This document shows positions 42,865-51,620 of a DNA stretch of 64,000 nucleotides, one piece after another. The notes under the pieces are model-generated. The model was not told the origin of the DNA. It made no database searches and was given only the letters and a program-made list of their open reading frames with translations. This DNA is from Streptomyces sp. NBC_01485 (GTDB lineage Bacteria > Actinomycetota > Actinomycetes > Streptomycetales > Streptomycetaceae). Each line of letters starts with the position of its first letter. The first letter of the stretch is position 1. Both the position numbers and the translations under genes were made by a program. The stretch covers positions 6,076,001-6,140,000 of the forward strand of contig NZ_CP109435.1 in the NCBI RefSeq assembly GCF_036227125.1, in the 5' to 3' direction.

Positions 42865-43550
42865 ACGACCCGCTCCATGTCCCGCGACTTCCCGTCCCGT
42901 ACGACTATCTCGCGGTCGGAGTAGGCGGCCACCCGCGCCTCGTGCGTGACGAGGACGACGGCCGCGTTGGCCGTCCGGGCGGCCTCGGTGAGCAGCTCCA
43001 TCACGCGCTCGCCGTTGAGCGAGTCCAGCGCGCCGGTCGGCTCGTCGGCGAACACCATGCGCGGGCTGGTGACGAGCGAGCGTGCCACGGCCACCCGCTG
43101 CCCCTGGCCGCCGGACACCTCGCCGGGCCGCTTCTTGCCGAGGTCGTCGACCTCCAGCCGCTCCATCCAGCCCAGGGCGGTGCGCTCGGCCTGCTTGCGC
43201 GGGGTGCCGTTCAGCCGCAGCGGCAGCGCCACGTTCTCCACGCAGGTCAGTTCCGGCACGAGCTGCCCGAACTGGAACACGAACCCGAACTCCGAGCGCC
43301 GCAGCTGACTGCGCCGGGCGTCGCTCATCGTCGCGAGCTCCTTGCCGTCGTACATGATCGAACCCGAGTCGGGCGTCACGATGCCGGCGAGGCAGTGCAG
43401 CAGTGTCGACTTGCCGGACCCGGACGGGCCCATCACAGCGACGACCTCGCCGGGGTGGATGGAGAACTCGGCGCCGTCCAGCGCCATCGTCGGGCCGTAC
43501 GCCTTGCGCAGGTTCTCGGCGACGAGCAGGGATCCCCCGGGGGCGTTCAC
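42861..43550 (-). CDS. ABC transporter ATP-binding protein
   Basis: A 229-residue ATPase of the LolD/MacB type with Walker A 'MGPSGSGKSTLLHCLAG', Q-loop 'FGFVFQFGQLVPELTCVENV', signature 'GEVSGGQGQRVAVARSLV' (SGGQ), Walker B 'RMVFADEPTGALDSLNGE' and the H-loop 'VVLVTHEARVAAYSDRE'. The GTG start overlaps the PadR stop (GTGA), and its own stop overlaps the permease start, so regulator, ATPase and permease are translationally coupled. Confidence 0.95.
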   Translation of the reverse strand: MNAPGGSLLVAENLRKAYGPTMALDGAEFSIHPGEVVAVMGPSGSGKSTLLHCLAGIVTPDSGSIMYDGKELATMSDARRSQLRRSEFGFVFQFGQLVPELTCVENVALPLRLNGTPRKQAERTALGWMERLEVDDLGKKRPGEVSGGQGQRVAVARSLVTSPRMVFADEPTGALDSLNGERVMELLTEAARTANAAVVLVTHEARVAAYSDREIVVRDGKSRDMERVV

Positions 43551-44071
43551 GCGATCACCGCGGCCTTCAGCTTGTCGAGGCGCGCGGCGGCGAGCTCCAG
43601 CCAGCGCAGGTCGGCCTCGAGGTGGAACAGGGCATGGTCGCAGATCAACTGGTCGGCCAGGTCGCCCCTGCGCTTGCGGTCCGTGAGGATGCGCATGCTG
43701 CGCAGGTGCTCGGAGCGCTGCGTGTCGAGGATGTCGGCCGCGTCGCGGTGGGTGAGCAGCGCGAGGACGATCTTGGTGTACAGCGTCGACTGCAGATACG
43801 GCTCGGGCTTCTCGGGCGTCGCGAGCCACTGCTCGACGTCGGTGACGCCGGCGTCGGTGATCGCGTACCGCTTGCGCTCGGGACCGCCGCCGGCCTCGAT
43901 GCCGTCGACCTCGACGAGCCCGTTCTTCAGCAGGCGCGACATCGTCGAGTAGACCTGGCCGTAGTGCAGCGGCCGGTCGTGACCGAACTTCTCGTCAAAG
44001 GCCCGCTTGAGGTCGTAACCGTGGCGGGGCCCGGACTCAAGGAGTCCCAGGAGGGTGTGACCGATGGACAT
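43547..44071 (-). CDS. PadR-family transcriptional regulator
   Basis: A 174-residue protein with the PadR winged helix 'MSIGHTLLGLLESGPRHGYD' and 'HYGQVYSTMSRLLKNGLVEV', then the C-terminal dimerisation helices of the Vir_act_alpha_C type ('EPYLQSTLYTKIVLALLTHR'). It is the first gene of the ABC operon and probably a repressor released by the transported compound or a related one. An inverted repeat just upstream is the likely operator. Confidence 0.92.
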   Translation of the reverse strand: MSIGHTLLGLLESGPRHGYDLKRAFDEKFGHDRPLHYGQVYSTMSRLLKNGLVEVDGIEAGGGPERKRYAITDAGVTDVEQWLATPEKPEPYLQSTLYTKIVLALLTHRDAADILDTQRSEHLRSMRILTDRKRRGDLADQLICDHALFHLEADLRWLELAAARLDKLKAAVIA

Positions 44072-44093
44072 GAGGAGGACTGTACATGCGGTG

Positions 44094-44110
44094 TATACCC
44101 GGTGTGTATA
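44094..44110 (-). promoter_or_regulatory. Candidate PadR operator
   Basis: TATAC (44094-44098), 7 bp, then GTATA (44106-44110), an inverted repeat 23 bp upstream of the padR-like start, overlapping a run of alternating GT/TA. PadR operators usually are AT-type inverted repeats of this size. Confidence 0.5.
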
Positions 44111-44219
44111 GGTGGTGGGCGCGGGTGGCGGCGAGGGGTGTGAGCGCGGGGTGGGTGCGGGGGCGGGTGCGCAGGTGGGGGCCGATTGTCACCGTTCTGC
44201 CACAGGGGCGGTGACTGGC

Positions 44220-44320
44220 ATCTCGGCCCGCCCGGCGCTGCGGGGGCGAGGCCGCTCAGGCCGAAGGGGGGCTGGGGGCGGAGCCCCCGGGGGGCCGCCC
44301 GCGACGGGGCAGCGGACCGG
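44220..44320. repeat. Streptomyces dispersed GC-rich intergenic repeat, copy A
   Basis: The blocks GGCCCGCCCGGCG, GAGGCC, AGGCCGAAG and CTGGGGGCGGAGCCCCCGG follow each other in the same order as in copy B near 62970-63060. The pattern also matches a very common Streptomyces intergenic element as I remember it. Here it runs into the 3' end of the ribbon-helix-helix gene. Confidence 0.55.
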
Positions 44321-44510
44321 TGTCGCCGGGCAGCCGCCCCGCCTCCTTCAAGGCCCTGCGCAGCAGGAACTCGATCTGCGCGTTGGCGGACCGCAGGTCG
44401 TCCCCGGCCCACCGGGCCAACGCCTCGTACACCGCGGGATCCAGGCGCAACAGCACCTGCTTGCGCTGCGGCCGGCCTTGAGGGGCTGAACCCCCGGAGG
44501 GAACCGTCAC
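44256..44510 (-). CDS. Ribbon-helix-helix-type small protein coupled to the SPFH gene
   Basis: An 84-residue protein. The central part 'KQVLLRLDPAVYEALARWAG' and 'LRSANAQIEFLLRRALKEAG' matches Arc/MetJ-type ribbon-helix-helix DNA-binding domains (a beta strand and two helices). The GTG start overlaps the stop of the SPFH gene (GTGA). The C-terminal 20 residues (Arg/Pro/Gly/Ser-rich) are encoded by a dispersed repeat and are probably not functional. It likely binds DNA as a dimer and may control its own operon, whose leader holds a perfect palindrome. Confidence 0.8.
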   Translation of the reverse strand: MTVPSGGSAPQGRPQRKQVLLRLDPAVYEALARWAGDDLRSANAQIEFLLRRALKEAGRLPGDTGPLPRRGRPPGGSAPSPPSA

Positions 44511-45481
44511 TGGTAGAGGGTCCCGGTGTTCAGGACCGGCTGGGGCGCCCGGTCCCCGCACAGCACCACCATCAGGTTGGACACCATCGCCGCCTTCCGC
44601 TCGTCGTCCAGCTCCACGATGCCGCGCTCGGAGATCCGGGCCAGCGCCGCCTCGACCATCCCCACGGCCCCGTCCACGATCTCCCGCCGCGCCGCGACCA
44701 CCGCGCCCGCCTGCTGCCGCTGGAGCATCGCCGAGGCGATCTCGGGAGCGTACGCGAGGTGGGTGAAGCGGGACTCGATGATCCGCACACCGGCCGCGGC
44801 CACGCGCGCGTGCAGCTCGACGGCGAGCTTCTCGGTGATCTCCTCGGCGTTGCCGCGCAGCGAGAGCCCGTCCTCGTCGTGCGAGTCGTAGGGGTACTCG
44901 ATGGCGATGTGCCGGACGGCCGCCTCGGTCTGGGTGGCGACGAACTCCAGGAAGTCGTCCACCTCGAAGCTGGCCTGCGCGGTGTCCCGCACGTTCCACA
45001 CCACGACCGCGGCGAGTTCGATCGGGTTGCCGTAGGCGTCGTTGACCTTCAGGACGGCCGTCTCGTGATTGCGCACCCGGGTGGAGATCTTCTCGCGGGA
45101 GGTGAAGGGGTTCACCCAGCGCAGCCCGTCCTCCCGGATGGTGCCCCGGTAGCGGCCGAAGAGCTGCACCACGCGGGCCTCGCCCGGCGCCACCGTGTTC
45201 AGTCCGCACATCGCGAGGAACGCGGCGAGGGCGACCAGGATGCCGACGGTGATCAGCGCGGCCTTGAGGCCGGTCGCGGTCACGGCGGTGGCCGTGGCGA
45301 TCATCCCGCCGCCGGCCAGCAGCCCGGCCAGCCCGAGCAGCAGCGCGAGCCCGCCGCCCACGCTGTGCGCGGGGAACTCCCGCACGCGCGGAGCGGGCAT
45401 CTCGGGTACGTCGAGGGCTTCGGTGGCGGCATCGGCTTCTGTGATGGCCGACGGGTCGGGTGTGGAGGTGGATGTGGGCAT
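44507..45481 (-). CDS. SPFH/band-7 (prohibitin-like) membrane protein
   Basis: About 324 residues from 'MPTSTSTPDPSAITEADA', an ATG preferred to one 36 bp upstream because of the GGGGAC before it. Two membrane helices ('LALLLGLAGLLAGGGMIA', 'ALITVGILVALAAFLAMC') lead into the SPFH domain ('PGEARVVQLFGRYRGTIRED', 'ISTRVRNHETAVLKVNDAYG') and coiled coil. SPFH proteins form membrane ring or microdomain scaffolds. It heads a two-gene unit with the ribbon-helix-helix protein. Confidence 0.92.
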   Translation of the reverse strand: MPTSTSTPDPSAITEADAATEALDVPEMPAPRVREFPAHSVGGGLALLLGLAGLLAGGGMIATATAVTATGLKAALITVGILVALAAFLAMCGLNTVAPGEARVVQLFGRYRGTIREDGLRWVNPFTSREKISTRVRNHETAVLKVNDAYGNPIELAAVVVWNVRDTAQASFEVDDFLEFVATQTEAAVRHIAIEYPYDSHDEDGLSLRGNAEEITEKLAVELHARVAAAGVRIIESRFTHLAYAPEIASAMLQRQQAGAVVAARREIVDGAVGMVEAALARISERGIVELDDERKAAMVSNLMVVLCGDRAPQPVLNTGTLYQ

Positions 45482-45518
45482 GGCGGGTCCCCGTTCTCTA
45501 CGTCTCGTGTCTCGCATC

Positions 45519-45544
45519 GGCAGCCGATTCAGTTATCGGCTGCC
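45519..45544 (-). promoter_or_regulatory. Leader stem-loop of the SPFH gene
   Basis: A perfect 10-bp inverted repeat GGCAGCCGAT/ATCGGCTGCC with a 6-nt loop lies 38 bp before the SPFH start, without a T run. It could be an operator half-pair or an mRNA leader structure. Confidence 0.5.
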
Positions 45545-45549
45545 TAGCT

Positions 45550-45563
45550 AAGTGATATCACTT
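45550..45563 (-). promoter_or_regulatory. Perfect 14-bp palindrome AAGTGATATCACTT, likely operator
   Basis: A fully symmetric AT-rich site in GC-rich DNA, 69 bp upstream of the SPFH start. It is the best candidate site for the ribbon-helix-helix protein of the same unit, or for a GntR-type regulator. Confidence 0.6.
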
Positions 45564-45776
45564 TATCGCGTCGCGGCAACCCTGTACCCCTCTCGAACGT
45601 CGAATCGGTGGGGACGCTCTGCCGGTTCCACCGGACGGGGTGCTGATTCTCACGCTTCTTTGAGACCGGATCGTGAACGCCCCGTCATAGAGAGCGGTGT
45701 TAGTTTTCGAAGCTGACCTGCCCCTGCCCACGGGCACTGGTGTGACGGCCGAGTAGGAAGCGGAGCGAGCGGACTC

Positions 45777-48275
45777 ATGGGACGAGCGGAAGAGAGACGA
45801 GCGCGACAGCGCGGTGGCCGCCGCGCGGCGCCCAGGAACCGCTCGGCGGAGACGGAGTCGGTGGCACCCACCGAGACCGGGCCCGGGCCCGAGACGGGGA
45901 CCGCAACCAGATCCGAGACCAGATCAGCAACCGGATCCGAGACCGGGTCCGAGAGCAGATCCGAGACCGGGGGGCGTGCCGCGGCCCGCAGGGGTGTGAA
46001 GAAGGGCGGCAAGAGCGGCCGGGGCGCCAAGGGCAAGGCCGGCAAGAAGGACAAGAGCCTCATACGCCGGATGTTCACGTGGAAGAAGGTCCTCGGCACC
46101 TTCATAGGCCTGACGGCCGCCGTCATCGGCGCCCTGGTCTGGCTGTACGTCAGCACGCCGATCCCCGAGGGCAACCCCGACGCCGACCTGCAGAGCAACG
46201 TCTACAAGTACGGCAACGGCGCGATCCTCGCCCGCGACGGCGAGGTCAACCGGGAGAACGTCGACATCAAGACGGTCCCCAAGGAGATCCAGCACACCTT
46301 CGTCGCCGCCGAGAACAAGAGCTTCTACGGCGACAACGGCGTCGACCTCAAGGGCACCGCCCGCGGTGTCCTCAACACCCTCATGGGCAAGGGCGCGCAG
46401 GGTGGTTCGACGATCACCCAGCAGTACGTCAAGAACTACTACCTGACCCAGGAACAGACCGTCACCCGCAAGCTGAAGGAACTGGTCATCTCGCTGAAGC
46501 TGGACCGCGAGAAGTCCAAGGACTACATCCTGGCCGGCTACATCAACACCAGCTACTACGGCCGCGGCGCCTACGGCATCCAGGCCGCCGCCCAGGCCTA
46601 CTACCGCGTCGACGCCGACAAGCTCACCGTCGAACAGGGCGCCTACCTCGCCGCGTTGCTCCAGGCGCCCAGCCAGTACGACTGGACCGCCGCCTCCGAC
46701 ACCGGCAAGCGCCTGGTCACGGCCCGCTGGAACTACGTCCTCGACAACATGGTCGGGCAGGACTGGCTCGACAAGTCCAAGCGCGAGAGCATGACGTTCC
46801 CGTACCCCAAGGACCCCAAGGCCGCCCCCGGCAAGGAGGGCCAGGTCGGCTACCTGGTCGACGCGGCCAACGCCGAACTGGCCAGGCAGCTCGTCGCCAA
46901 CGGCACCGCCGACGGCTTCGAGGCGGCCACGGCCCTGGTCCGCAAGGGCGGCTGGAACGTCGAGCTCAACATCGACAAGAACAAGCAGAAGGCGCTGGAG
47001 ACGTCGGTCAAGGACCAGCTCACCAGCAAGCTGAACAAGAAGAAGCGCTCGGTGGACGGCGACGTCCAGGCCGGCGCGGTGTCGGTGAACCCGAAGACCG
47101 GCGCGGTCGAGGCGATGTACGGCGGTGTGGGGTACACCGAGCACTTCCTCAACAACGCCACCCGCAGCGACTACCAGCCCGCCTCCACCTTCAAGCCGGT
47201 GATCCTCGCCGCGGCCTTCGACAAGAACGCCGTGACGCAGGACGACGACAAGATCACCGCCAACACGATCTACGACGGCACCAGCAAGCGTCCGGTCGTC
47301 GGCAGCGACATCGGCTTCGCCCCGGAGAACGAGGACGACCAGGACTACGGCGACGTCACCGTCCAGACGGCGCTGAACAAGTCCATCAACTCCGTCTTCG
47401 CGCAGATGGGCGTGGACGTCGGCATGGACAAGGTCCTGAAGGTCGCCGACCAGCTCGGCATGGACACCAAGGACCTCAAGGCGGTGCCGGCCCAGACCCT
47501 CGGCACCATGGGCGCGAGCCCCCTGCAGATGGCCGCTGTCTACGCGACCCTGGACAACCACGGCAAGCGGGTCACCCCGGCGATCATCAAGTCGGCCGAG
47601 AACAGCTTTTACCCGTCGTTCAAGCACACCCCCGCCGTCGGCGAGGAGGTCATCTCCCGCGAGGCCGCCGACTCGGTCACCTCCATCCTCACCGGCGTGG
47701 TCGACGACGGTACGGCCAAGACGTCCGTGCGGGACAACCCGCTGCGCAAGGGCCAGAAGGTCGCGGGCAAGACGGGTACCTCCGACAACAACAAGTCCGC
47801 CTGGTTCACCGGCTACACCCCCGACCTGGTGACCTCGGTCGGCCTGTTCGGCGAGGACGCCAAGACCCACGCCCAGGTCCCCCTGACCGGCGCGACCGGC
47901 CTCATCAGCGCGGGCGGCGGGCGCATCAACGGTGGTGGCTACCCGGCGCAGATCTGGGCGGCGTACACCTTCGGCGTCTCCACCAAGGTCAGCAAGTTCG
48001 ACCTGGAGACCGAACAGGGCGCGGCGGTCCAGACGTCCTCCCCGTCCCCGACGACGTCCCCGTCGCCGACCACGTCCCCGTCCAGCACGCCGTCGGACGA
48101 GGTGACGCCGACGGACAAGCCCACGCCGACGGACAAGCCGACCCCGACCGGCGAACCGACCCCGACGGACACCCCGACGACCGAGCCGCCGACAGACGGC
48201 ACACCGACAGAACCGAACACACAGACCCCGTCGACGGGCACGGGCAACACGGACGATCCGCTGCTGGGCCAGTAG
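45777..48275 (+). CDS. Class A penicillin-binding protein (GT51 plus transpeptidase)
   Basis: An 832-residue bifunctional cell-wall synthase. A repetitive basic cytoplasmic N-terminus (1-95) precedes a membrane helix ('VLGTFIGLTAAVIGALVWLY'). The glycosyltransferase domain has 'AAENKSFYGDNGVDLKGTAR' (catalytic Glu kept, the usual EDxxFxxH reads ENxxFxxD) and 'GAQGGSTITQQYVKNYYL'. The transpeptidase domain has the SxxK motif 'PASTFKPVILA', the SxN motif 'NKSINSVF' and the KTG motif 'VAGKTGTSDNNKSAWF'. The tail is Thr/Pro-rich (PTDKPTPT repeats) and probably lies in the wall. A single gene that ends at a long terminator. Confidence 0.95.
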   Translation: MGRAEERRARQRGGRRAAPRNRSAETESVAPTETGPGPETGTATRSETRSATGSETGSESRSETGGRAAARRGVKKGGKSGRGAKGKAGKKDKSLIRRMFTWKKVLGTFIGLTAAVIGALVWLYVSTPIPEGNPDADLQSNVYKYGNGAILARDGEVNRENVDIKTVPKEIQHTFVAAENKSFYGDNGVDLKGTARGVLNTLMGKGAQGGSTITQQYVKNYYLTQEQTVTRKLKELVISLKLDREKSKDYILAGYINTSYYGRGAYGIQAAAQAYYRVDADKLTVEQGAYLAALLQAPSQYDWTAASDTGKRLVTARWNYVLDNMVGQDWLDKSKRESMTFPYPKDPKAAPGKEGQVGYLVDAANAELARQLVANGTADGFEAATALVRKGGWNVELNIDKNKQKALETSVKDQLTSKLNKKKRSVDGDVQAGAVSVNPKTGAVEAMYGGVGYTEHFLNNATRSDYQPASTFKPVILAAAFDKNAVTQDDDKITANTIYDGTSKRPVVGSDIGFAPENEDDQDYGDVTVQTALNKSINSVFAQMGVDVGMDKVLKVADQLGMDTKDLKAVPAQTLGTMGASPLQMAAVYATLDNHGKRVTPAIIKSAENSFYPSFKHTPAVGEEVISREAADSVTSILTGVVDDGTAKTSVRDNPLRKGQKVAGKTGTSDNNKSAWFTGYTPDLVTSVGLFGEDAKTHAQVPLTGATGLISAGGGRINGGGYPAQIWAAYTFGVSTKVSKFDLETEQGAAVQTSSPSPTTSPSPTTSPSSTPSDEVTPTDKPTPTDKPTPTGEPTPTDTPTTEPPTDGTPTEPNTQTPSTGTGNTDDPLLGQ
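45900..45975 (+). repeat. 12-bp coding repeat (RSET/GSET) in the PBP N-terminus
   Basis: Units like AGATCCGAGACC recur at a 12-bp period and encode 'RSETRSATGSETGSESRSET'. It is an in-frame tandem repeat in the cytoplasmic leader. Confidence 0.75.
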
Positions 48276-48299
48276 CGGCCCAGCAGCGGCCCGCAGCAG

Positions 48300-48347
48300 A
48301 ACGTGAGAGAGGGCGCCCGGTGAACACCGGGCGCCCTCTCTCACGTT
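48300..48347. terminator. Long bidirectional terminator between PBP and PP2C genes
   Basis: A 23-bp perfect stem (AACGTGAGAGAGG... paired with its complement) with a 2-nt loop stands between two converging genes. Confidence 0.85.
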
Positions 48348-48360
48348 CGCTTCTCTCGGC

Positions 48361-50538
48361 TCAGCTCCAGTTCAGCTCGAACCACACGACCTTGCCGGTG
48401 CTGAGCCGGGTCGCCCCCCACCGCCGGGCGAGCCGGTTCACGAGATACAGGCCGCGCCCACCCTCGTCGGTGGCCCGAGCCTGCCGCAGCCGGGGCAGTT
48501 GCGGCACATCGTCCCCGACCTCGCAGCGCAGCACATCGGTCCGCAGCAACCGCAGCGTGACCGGCCGCGTGGCGTACCGCACCGCGTTGGTGACGACCTC
48601 GCTCACCAGCAGCTCGACCGAGTCGGACATGTCCTCCATCCCCCAGCGGGCCAGCGCCCGCCGGGCCAGCCGGCGGGCCCGGCCGGGAGCCGCGTCCTCC
48701 GGCTCCAGGACCCAGTACCCCACGTCGCTCGGCGCGATCCCGTCGAACCGGGCGGCGAGCAGCGCGATGTCGTCGTCCCGGTCGCCTGGGCCGAGCATGT
48801 CGAGCACCTCGTCGCAGAGGGCCTCGAGGGGCGGCGGATGATCCGGCCCGGTCAGCGCGGCGGTCGCGGCGAGCTTCTCGCGTAGCTGCTCTATGCCGGT
48901 CGCCACGTCCCGCAGCCGGGACTCGACCAGCCCGTCGGTGTACAGCAGCAGCGTCGCCCCGGCGGGCGCGTCGAGTTCCACCGCCTCGAAGTCGACCCCG
49001 CCGACGCCGATCGGCGCGCCCGGCGGCACCCGCAGCACCTCCGCCCGGCCGCCCAGGTGCAGCAGGATGGGCGGCGGGTGGCCCGCGTTGGCGATGGTGA
49101 TGCGATGCGACACCGGGTCGTACACGGCGTACAGGCAGGTCGCCATGCGGTCGGTGCCCAGCCGCTGGGCCTGCTCGTCCAGGTGGTGCAGGACCTCCTG
49201 CGGGGGCAGGTCGAGGCCGGCCAGCGTCTGCGCCGTCGTCCGCAACTGGCCCATGATGGCCGCCGACGTCATGGAGTGCCCCATGACGTCGCCCACCACC
49301 AGCGCCACGCGGCTGCCGGGCAGCGGGATGGCGTCGTACCAGTCGCCGCCGACCCGCGCCGTCTCCGCCGCGGGCAGGTACCGGGACGCCAGCCGCACGC
49401 CCGTGGGGCGCGGCAGGGTCTCCGGCAGCATCGTGCGCTGCAACTCGTCGGCGATGTACGCCTCGCGGTCGTACAGCACCGCCTTGTCGATGCCGAGCGC
49501 GCTGTGCGTGGCGAGCTGGGCGGCGACCAGCAGGTCGTCGTTCTCGAACGGGATGCGTTCCGGACGGCGCAGGAAGACCGCGGCGCCGATCACCCGGCGC
49601 CGGCCCCGCAACGGGGCCAGGATCGCCCGCTGGCCGCCCGGTACGACCAACGTGCTGTCCTCGCCCAGGAGTTCGGGCAGCGCGGCGCGTGCGGCCGGAT
49701 TGTCCGCGAACACCGGACGCACCCCGCGCAGCACCTCCGCGAGTGCCCCGCCGGGCCGCACCTCGCACAGCTCCGCGATCGCGGCCGACAGTTCGGCGGT
49801 CAGCTCCGCCGGCTCCGGGGCCGGCAGCGCCAGCGACGCGAAGCCGGTCTCGGCGTCCCGCTCCTCCGGGATCCGGTCGGTGCGGCGCAGCCGCAGCATG
49901 ATGCGGTCCGCGGCCGGCCGCTCGTCGCCGACGGGCAGCGGGTCGCGCAGATAGACGAGGATCGCGTCGGAGAAGGTCGGCACGGTCGCCCGGCACAGCC
50001 CCATCACGATCTCGTCGAGGTCCAGTCCGCGGGCGATCCGCCGGGTCGCGGCGCCCACGAAGCGCAGCCGGTCCCCGTCCCGCCGCATCGGCGTGGGCCG
50101 GCCGGGCGTCACCGCGGCGCCTCCGCCGCGCCGGTCCGACCCGCCGGTGACCCGCTCCACGCGCGCGTCCGCGCCCGGCTGGGCCGGGATGGACTCGGGC
50201 ACGGGGCGCGGCCGGTGGGTGTCGGGTTCGGCGGACGCAGACGGCTGGGAGTGCTCGGTGTCGGCGGCGGAACCCGCCTCCGCACCGGCCGCCGCATCCT
50301 TTCCCGCGGCTCCCTGTCCGCCGGCGCCGCTGTTGCCACCGGTGCCGCTCTGGCTGCCCTTGCTGCCCATGGCGCCCTTTCCGCCCTTGCCGTACGGCGT
50401 CGTCGTACCCGAGACGTCGTGCGGTAAGGCGGACGGGCCCACCGCGGGCTCGGGCTCCTGGGTATGCAGGAGTGCCCCACGGGGGTCCGTGGGGTCGACG
50501 CCCTGGGGGCGTTCGTAGGAGATGGGCTGCTCCGTCAC
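48361..50538 (-). CDS. GAF-SpoIIE phosphatase-HATPase regulator
   Basis: A 725-residue cytoplasmic regulator. A low-complexity N-terminus (1-150, Gly/Ala-rich) is followed by a GAF domain (about 160-335, 'LDLDEIVMGLCRATVPTFSD', 'NDDLLVAAQLATHSALGIDK'). The SpoIIE-type PP2C domain (about 355-580) has metal-binding 'RVGGDWYDAIPLPGSRVALV', 'GDVMGHSMTSAAIMG', 'LLLYTDGLVESR' and 'DDDIALLAARFDG'. Last is a HATPase_c anti-sigma-kinase-like domain ('LLVSEVVTNAVRYATRPVTL', 'DEGGRGLYLVNRLARRWGAT'). Such fusions control anti-anti-sigma factors by phosphorylation state. No anti-sigma-antagonist gene is adjacent. Confidence 0.92.
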   Translation of the reverse strand: MTEQPISYERPQGVDPTDPRGALLHTQEPEPAVGPSALPHDVSGTTTPYGKGGKGAMGSKGSQSGTGGNSGAGGQGAAGKDAAAGAEAGSAADTEHSQPSASAEPDTHRPRPVPESIPAQPGADARVERVTGGSDRRGGGAAVTPGRPTPMRRDGDRLRFVGAATRRIARGLDLDEIVMGLCRATVPTFSDAILVYLRDPLPVGDERPAADRIMLRLRRTDRIPEERDAETGFASLALPAPEPAELTAELSAAIAELCEVRPGGALAEVLRGVRPVFADNPAARAALPELLGEDSTLVVPGGQRAILAPLRGRRRVIGAAVFLRRPERIPFENDDLLVAAQLATHSALGIDKAVLYDREAYIADELQRTMLPETLPRPTGVRLASRYLPAAETARVGGDWYDAIPLPGSRVALVVGDVMGHSMTSAAIMGQLRTTAQTLAGLDLPPQEVLHHLDEQAQRLGTDRMATCLYAVYDPVSHRITIANAGHPPPILLHLGGRAEVLRVPPGAPIGVGGVDFEAVELDAPAGATLLLYTDGLVESRLRDVATGIEQLREKLAATAALTGPDHPPPLEALCDEVLDMLGPGDRDDDIALLAARFDGIAPSDVGYWVLEPEDAAPGRARRLARRALARWGMEDMSDSVELLVSEVVTNAVRYATRPVTLRLLRTDVLRCEVGDDVPQLPRLRQARATDEGGRGLYLVNRLARRWGATRLSTGKVVWFELNWS

Positions 50539-50854
50539 GCGTGTCGAATCCGTCCGTCCGGGGCTGCGCGCCGCGCGCGCAGTTGGTCCCGCAGGAAACC
50601 CGATACCCGGAATACTTGTCCCCGGAACGGAATTCCCGCGTGGTCAGAGGTTGTTCCTGTGTCGCCGGTGGACCGCGCGCGACCCTGGGGGCCGACGACG
50701 AACGTCCCGCCTGTGTTGCCCTCGTGCCCCTCGCTCACGTCCTGCCGCCCCTCGGTGACGTTCGGTCAGACCCGGCATCTGCTCCGGGAGTTACAGCCAG
50801 CGTGCCTTGCGGAGGACGATCCTACGTTTGTTGCCCGGGGGCGCATCAAGGGTC
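50539..50854 (-). other. Gap between the DUF402 gene and the PP2C gene
   Basis: 316 bp without a credible gene on either strand. It must hold the PP2C promoter on the minus strand. No clear hexamers or terminator hairpin were recognised. Confidence 0.5.
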
Positions 50855-51547
50855 TCATGTGGACAAGTGCGCGGGTGTACGGTCCCAGTCCTCCGGCAGC
50901 AACGGTACGGCCCAGGACGGATCCGGGCGCCAGTTCTGCCAGCCCTCGTCGAACGGCGGCCCCCAGGCGCCGATCACCTCCACCGCCCTGCGGCCCGCCT
51001 CCCGCACCTGTTCGGCGACCGCGGCGTCCATCAGGCCGTCCTGCTGGGCCTGCGCGAACTCGTCCTCGTCGCGCCAGCCCCAACTGCGGTTCGGGTAGAC
51101 GCAGATGTCCAGGAAGTGGTCCTCCGAGTCCACCCCGCCGTCCCAACGGGCCAGCGGCTGCTCAAGATTGACGTACCAGTTCTTGAACTGCCACCCCGGA
51201 TCCCAGAACAGCCACACCGACCACGGCTCGCCGGGCCGGGCCAGCTTCAGCACACCGGTGCCGAACCAGTGGTCGCGCTGCACGGTCCGCGGCTTGGTGT
51301 ACCGGGTGTGCAGCGGCTCCTGGTGCAGCGGAGTGCCGTCCGCGAGCACCGGCCGGACGCACTCCGTGCCCGGGGCCATCCACACCGCCAGCACGTCCTC
51401 GTCGTCGCGCACGACGGTGACCGGACGGGCGATGTGAAATCCCGCCCCACCGTTCTCCCGGTAGCGCCACAGGATCCGGTCCCCGGGCTCCCAGAAGACC
51501 GCCGCACCGCCCGTTCCCACGCGTCTCACCGCTCCACCGTCTGCCAT
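50855..51547 (-). CDS. DUF402 family protein
   Basis: A 230-residue protein with the DUF402/FomD-type fold: 'GDRILWRYRENGGAGFHIAR', 'WSVWLFWDPGWQFKNWYVNL', 'DSEDHFLDICVYPNRSWGWR' and 'DEDEFAQAQQDGLMD'. The family includes nucleoside di-/triphosphatases and the fosfomycin-pathway hydrolase FomD, with acidic metal ligands in the DxxLDI and DEDE regions, both visible here. It probably acts as a metal-dependent phosphohydrolase; the substrate is not known. Confidence 0.88.
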   Translation of the reverse strand: MADGGAVRRVGTGGAAVFWEPGDRILWRYRENGGAGFHIARPVTVVRDDEDVLAVWMAPGTECVRPVLADGTPLHQEPLHTRYTKPRTVQRDHWFGTGVLKLARPGEPWSVWLFWDPGWQFKNWYVNLEQPLARWDGGVDSEDHFLDICVYPNRSWGWRDEDEFAQAQQDGLMDAAVAEQVREAGRRAVEVIGAWGPPFDEGWQNWRPDPSWAVPLLPEDWDRTPAHLST

Positions 51548-51620
51548 GCACAGATATTAGGTGCCATGGCCATACGACGCTGCGGCGCGCGTCACGGTTC
51601 TCACGCCGGGGGCGCAAAGG

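Noticed and set aside
40471..42924. 817-codon open frame opposite the ABC permease
   Set aside because: His/Gln/Arg-rich antisense frame without any domain; the permease on the other strand is unambiguous.
45924..48344. 806-codon open frame opposite the PBP
   Set aside because: Antisense shadow of a gene with all catalytic PBP motifs; it also runs through the terminator.
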